From Sphagnum magellanicum (taxonomy: Eukaryota > Streptophyta > Sphagnopsida > Sphagnales > Sphagnaceae), in assembly GCA_021904315.1 (NCBI GenBank), contig CM038916.1, forward strand, positions 682,001 through 746,000: a stretch of DNA of 64,000 bases. Direction: 5' to 3'. Below, one piece after another: positions 58,367 through 64,000 of the stretch. The notes beneath the pieces are model-generated. The model searched no databases and was not told where the DNA came from. It saw only the letters and a program-made list of their open reading frames with translations. Every line of letters starts with the position of its first letter. The first letter of the stretch is position 1. The position numbers were made by a program, and so were the translations under genes.

Positions 58367-60289
58367 AAAGTTAGATTAAGTTCATATCATTTCAAATGAA
58401 TGATACAAGTTGGATTTGAAGCTTCATGGGTCAAAATTTTAAAACTAATATGGACTAGTGCATGCATTGTAATATGATCCTCACCGTGACAAAAATAAGA
58501 ATTGTCCCAAAATTGATTAACATGCATAAAAGTGTGAATTCACACTACCCTTAGGTCTTGCAACATATTACTTATTATTAAGGTTGGTAAAGGGACCAAT
58601 CCCAACAAGTTCTCACATATTTGCATCATTCATTTCACCCATAGATCAATCATATCTAGGTTGAAAATTTTGGTCAAATGTAACATTACCCAATTGTGAA
58701 TTGGAAGAGTAATTATTCATGAACCCTAACCCTAGTTGGGTTGATGATTTAATTATACATAAAGTTTATAAATGACAACCAATTCATCATGTTATAATGG
58801 TTTTATTTCATTATGATGTGTTCAAATATAATCATGAAAAAAATGGCATTTGCTACCAAGGACATACAAAATAGAAATGGCATTGCATGTTTGGTCTTAG
58901 TTTACAAAATCAATGAAAGGTAAAATGTAGATATAAGCAACTATTACACAATGGATGTGTGATTTGTGACAAGATCGAAACATAGGATTTGCCAACATTA
59001 GTTAATGAGAATTTGAGCCTTTTATGCATTTTTCTATCTTTGTTTCATTCACAATCTTGAAATTTCCTTTAATGTTTTGTATGTTCATTTTAACAATATG
59101 TTATTTTCAAAATTTTACACCATGTTATCAAATGATGCAATTTAGAATATAACAATTGTCAATTGCATTTTCCAAGAACTCTTGATTTCAACACCAAGGT
59201 AAACAACACACCTTGGAAGTAGGTGTTAACTTCACATTGATAAATAAAATGTTTTTTTCATGAAATAAATAAAATATGGCATCAAAATCTTGTTTTTGAT
59301 TGCAACATGGGTCAAAAACCCAAATATGGCATGAAATTTGTACAACATTGATGAACAAGGTGTCAAACTTGAGTTTTCATCTAAACTAGACATGATTTGA
59401 GTTTCATGTTAAGTTATTTGCACTAATGTTGGATGATTTTGATATTTTTACGAGAATTGACAGTTTTGGTTTTCTCATTAAGTTGTAAGAACCTAGTTAT
59501 CTCTTCTTTTTTTTTCTTTTATGAAAACCATCTAGGGTATCAAAAGAATTTTTTTTAAAAATTCATCCCATTCTTAAGTTATTATTTATCACAAATGTAC
59601 TAATCCATTATTTCCAACAATTTACACAAACCTATTATTGAATTTATTTTACTCAAACAAGGAGGTGTGCAATGTGCACTCACAATGTGCTCAACATATT
59701 CTCCAATTTAGCACCATCATTTGTCCCATATTCTTTGCCCAAAAATGTGGGCACACATTTTACATAAATTCAAATTAAAAAAGAAGTCCATGTCACATTA
59801 ATGTGTTGGTACCAACACATTAACAAGATTAAAAATAATGTCAATGTGATTTTAAGCTTTGGGATGCACTTACATTGTGATGCATCCACAACCAATAAAA
59901 ATCAAAGGATTGCATATTACTAACCCTTAAAATAGGTAGCCCTTTAATCCTAGACTTTTTTAATTAAGAATTTTTTTTATCATACCTCATTTTTTCAATT
60001 TTTATTTAGAGAATGGTTTTCTAATGAGTGGGAACCAAGTTGGTGAATATCATTACGGTATCATTTCCATTGATACATGCCGATTTTTTTGGAAAAAATT
60101 GGGTTGAAAACCAACCCAATTCTAGATTTTGATTCAATACCTAATCAACATTAGTTTGCCCATGGTTGCATTGTGGGCATAACATTTTCTTCTTTCTTCC
60201 TTTCTTCACCTCAACAACTTCTTTTCTTGCCACTCCACTTGTCATTGTCATTACTCTTGATAAATATGTATTGGTGAGTTTTTTTTGGG
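58367..60289. other. AT-rich intergenic sequence, no gene recognised
   Basis: Low-complexity AT-rich DNA; nothing supportable on either strand. Confidence 0.55.
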
Positions 60290-61160
60290 GTTTTTTCCAT
60301 TTGTTATAAGAATAGGCAACAAAGGAGCTTCAACCAAAAACAAGTAGCCAATTGTTCATAGTGATGTTGTTTCTTATCCTTTGTAGATGATGGTGAGAAG
60401 AGGAGGAAGGTTCATGTCCCCTTGCCTAGGTTTTTTAGGTTGTTGTATTAGTTTGTTTGTGGCAAACAAATGTTCATAAGGTTGTTGTTTTTTTATCCTT
60501 TGCATACGATGAAAGAAAAGGAGGGCTCATGCTCCTTTCCTTTGGGTTTTTTTGTTTTTTTTTTTTGGTCATTTTGTGGCAAGAAAGTGCTCATAGTGAA
60601 AAAAATTTGATTGTTTACAAATGATGATGGAAGAGGAGGACTCACAAATCTACCTGTAGGTTTTTTAAAAAATCTTTGTCACTTTGTTTGTGGCAAGCAA
60701 GTGTTGATAGCAATGTTATTTTTTGATCTTTTGCATATGATGACAAGAAGAAGAGGAAGGTTTATGCCCCCTCCTTTGGGCATTGGGTTTCTTTTTGTCA
60801 CTTTGTTGCAAACAACATTTGTTCAATTTTTTTTTTGTTTTCTTGGTCACTTTGTTTTTGGCAAACAAACATTCATAGTGATGCTACTTTTTGATCATGT
60901 TGCAAACAACAATTAGATCTCATCTTCTAGAAGAGGAGAAGGACTTGTGCTTCCTTTATTGGGTTTTTTAAAAAATTGTTTAATTTTTGTTATTGTTAGA
61001 ATAATTAGGCAAGAGCTCATAACGATGTTTCTTTTAATCCTTTATATATGAAGATGAGAAGAGGAGGACTCATGCCCCCTCCTTTGGGTTTTCTTTTTTT
61101 CTTTTTGGTCGTTTTGTTGTAACTAACCAAATGTGCATAATGACATTTTTTTAGCCTTTG
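60290..61160. repeat. Tandem array, ~120-150-bp unit, about six copies
   Basis: Each unit runs: GTTCATAGTGATGTT, TTTTTGATCCTTTGCATATGATG, GAGAAGAGGAGGA(C/A)TCATGCC, CCTCCTTTGGG, a long T-run, TGGTCACTTTGTTTGTGGCAAACAA. Copies differ in length of the T-run and by substitutions. A plus frame is open across two units (60611-60916) but closed in the others, so it is not a gene. Confidence 0.88.
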
Positions 61161-63394
61161 ATGTCAACTATTGATTGAAAAGCTACCGGCATGAATCTAT
61201 CATGTGTAGGATTATAATTAAATGCCTCTTAGTTAAAATCAATGCTAGAAGCCACACTTTTTACCTCTTCAATCAAACTATCTCAACCAATCCAAAGCTT
61301 TTGAAATTTCAAAACCTTTAGAATTTGTTGCCCTTTGACTTCCAAAGCCTTTGGAATTATGAATTATCTAAAATTAATAAACATTCAAAAACTAACTAAT
61401 CAAATGTTGTGCATTTGTGGGTTCTTTTTAAAGGTATGGCAAGGTTTACAAAGCCTAATGATTTCATGATAAAAATTCAAGAATTCAAATTAGTTGCCTT
61501 GCACAAGGCAAAACAACCCCACCAAGACAAGGTGTTTTGGCAAATTGTGGAATCCATGTAGTTCAACACATTAAGAACATTGTACAACATTCAATTTTTA
61601 CTTATAGCACCAACAAAAAAAAGTGATTCAATTTATCCCAAATGTCATGTAGAAACTTGTTTAGCGAAATTATTTGAAAGCCTACCCTAAGACCCCATTT
61701 ACAAAAGAGACCTTGAAAGACCATAATTTACAAGAATTTTTGAAAAAACTAAAAATGGGAAATTCAACTGAAAAGTGTTTAAAAAGGGTGACATTGTAAT
61801 GTGATGAGATTTTGGAATGATTGAAAATTGAGAATGTGCATGCAAGTTGAAATGTCTTTAAAAAATGACAAAATTTCAGGCAATTGCAAACTACACTATC
61901 CATTTTTAGTTGTCACAAGGTAGAAAACCAATACCTTTTGTTATGGCAATGTCTCTTAATTCCAATTAATAAAGAAAAGTATAAAAAAAGATTCACATTT
62001 ATAGTATACGTTGTTATAGGAAGCTAATAGCAAAAAATAAAAACCAAATGACCATATTTTGGTCTTTGAAAAACTTTTAAACTCACATTTCATCATGTGT
62101 CATAATCCATACACATTTTGAAATGGATTTATAACTCTTGGAATATTAAATCAAATATTTTATGGTACTCTACCATAAGTTGTATGACAAAAATGAAAAC
62201 AACAATTTTTATTAGGGACATGATTGTAAATGGAAGTAGGCAGGTATTCTTGAGAGCCCCATAATTCATTATACCATTTTCAACACCAAAATTTGAATTT
62301 GATGGAAGTTTCTTCATTCAAATTATTCAATAATGTATTAGAGGGAGGGCAAAAGATAGTTCTTGTGGAAAAAAAAATTTGGTTAACATATTTATTGTGA
62401 GTTGATAACACAAAAAACTATGCAAAAATGAACTCTTATCATGTCTCTCTTGGTCCACCTTGGCTTGCAACTACCCCTCATCAATGGCATGTTGATAACC
62501 TTAATGCCATTTCCTAGCCCTAACCCTCCCCCTAATAATTGAGATAAATTGTCCATTTGTATAACTTCCACAAACTTTACACCTATGATTGCTTCTACCA
62601 AGATGTAAACCCCTAGTGCAAAACTAACCAAGGGGGAGTAACAATGAGCTTTAAAGGCATGGCAACCATGGCAAATCAATTTTCCTCCACATCTAATGTC
62701 CATGATGCCTTCCTATTAAGCAATATGGAGATCAATTGTGAAAAGAAAAATAAATAAAAATTAACAATTTGAAGATGATTAAAAATTTACTAGTGATTTC
62801 AAAATAGTTGTTTAAAATAGTGATTAGTGTAATTAAAAATTACAGTTAATAGTTTGATGTGAAAACTTTGGTTTTGTGTGAACTAACTTTTTTTTTTAAA
62901 GATTCCATTTTTCTTTAAATCCACAACACTATTAAACCCTAAATTTTAGATTAAAAACCCTAAAATTCAGATTTCAAATCCTAAATGCTTAATTTTTTCA
63001 AAGTGACAAAGTTTCTACAAACTTAATAGCAATTTGAATATTGAACCTTGTGAAGTATATACAACATTAAAAACAAATGCGAAAAAACTTTAGTGGGGAA
63101 ATCAACTTTAAAAATACTTGCAAATCAATTTCTTCACATCAAAGTATAAAATATTCAATTTTTCCTCCTCCTTTCACATAAAAAAATTCGCACCTAATTA
63201 CTTCAAAACAATGGAGGAAATCTAGTCCTTCAAACTGTGATTACCTTGAAAATAGTTAATTTCTTAAACTTATTCCAAACTTGACTATATTTAACCTTAT
63301 TTACAACTATGAAATCATAATTGATAACAATAGCTTATCATTAACATTTCAATTTTAAAAATTAAAAAAATTATAATAAATTTTTTATTGACTA
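61161..63394. other. AT-rich intergenic sequence, no gene recognised
   Basis: Short stop-rich frames only; no repeats, RNA genes or signals I can support. Confidence 0.55.
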
Positions 63395-63560
63395 TTTCAG
63401 TAGTCAAAATCGATATTTACTAATTTTGGTAGTCAAAATTAGTAGGATTTTTTCAATAGTCAAGATTAGTAGACTATTTTTGGTAATTAAAATAAATAAA
63501 ATATTTTCAATAATCAAAATTGGTAAACTAATCTTTGATAGTCAAAATCAATATTAATAA
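63395..63560. repeat. Degenerate tandem repeat, ~33-40-bp unit
   Basis: TAGTCAAAATTAGTA followed by GACTATTTTTGG-like spacers recurs about five times (63400, 63428, 63453, 63480 and 63538 regions). Non-coding. Confidence 0.7.
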
Positions 63561-63799
63561 TTCTTGTACTAAAAATCCTAACAATTGTTACACCTTTAAC
63601 ATTATTCCCCCCTCTTATTTGTGATTACATCCTTGTGATCACCAATCTAAAAAATTGAAAATTATTCTATCATTGCAAAAGGGCCTATAAGATTTCTAAT
63701 TTCCATGGTGGTTCCTCATCTTATTTGTCATTCTAATGGGTGTGGGATTCCATGTTCGTGTTGGTATTGGTCTTGTTTTGACTTGGTGAAAGAACATCA

Positions 63800-63935
63800 A
63801 AAATTTCATGTAATGGAAATTTGGTGCGAGTTTCCTACAATAGACATCTAATTTCATTTTCTTGTAGTGGAAATCTAGTCATAGTTTTGTGTAGTGGAGA
63901 TTTGGTAGTGTTTTCATGTAGTGGAAAATTAATGA
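63800..63935. repeat. Degenerate tandem repeat, ~36-bp unit, about four copies
   Basis: TTTCATGTAGTGGAAATTTGGT-like units recur at about 63805, 63857, 63886 and 63912 with substitutions. Non-coding; it may continue beyond the window. Confidence 0.7.
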
Positions 63936-64000
63936 CATTGATTGGATTTTCTTATAATACCAAGTTGGAATTTTTTCCTATGGAATCCCAATTATATTTC

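Noticed and set aside
60611..60916. 101-codon frame
   Set aside because: Spans two units of the tandem array and is not open in the other units.

Overview
The window looks like nuclear DNA of a land plant with a large, repeat-rich genome. Intron-containing genes with plant protein families lie far apart in AT-rich sequence full of old repeats. Four gene models can be built exon by exon: two aldo/keto reductases of the plant auxin-induced/perakine-reductase-like group, a Rab21-like small GTPase, and a Coa1-domain mitochondrial membrane protein. Rab21 is not among the eight Rab subfamilies (A-H) of Arabidopsis, so a non-flowering lineage is plausible. I cannot settle the species or clade from sequence alone.

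Layout. 1-7150 is AT-rich and gene-poor, with a ~194-bp tandem duplication and a ~51-bp minisatellite (5284-5860). 7269-15059 is a Ty3/gypsy LTR retrotransposon: near-identical LTRs, primer site, an unusual leader reading frame, gag-protease, and a pol broken by stops and a frame change. It sits inside a ~112-bp tandem repeat. 15060-18600 holds two copies of a ~300-bp inverted-repeat element. 18639-20613 is AKR1. 20614-33590 is AT-rich, with two adjacent copies of a second inverted-repeat element (26191-27205). 33593-35198 carries two gene relics: an AKR first exon (+) and the last exons of a triose-phosphate/nucleotide-sugar transporter-like protein (-). 38701-39340 is a clean triple tandem duplication of an intron-exon junction. 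41126-43130 is AKR2. 43660-46660 contains unrecognised coding-like pieces. 48721-49260 is a ~23-bp minisatellite. 49915-53023 is the Rab21-like gene; 54026-55987 (-) is the Coa1-domain gene, convergent with it. 56585-57110 and 60290-61160 are degenerate tandem arrays, and 57536-58361 is a solo LTR with a perfect 5-bp target duplication.

The AKR paralogues, their 3' flanks and a further AT-rich block (24195-25723 versus 46762-48720) all recur in the same order at an offset of about 22.5-23 kb. This suggests one ancient ~22.5-kb tandem segmental duplication, later interrupted by insertions. The single-copy genes Rab21 and Coa1 lie outside it. I see no metabolic or operon-like link between the genes; the window is mostly a record of duplication and transposition.
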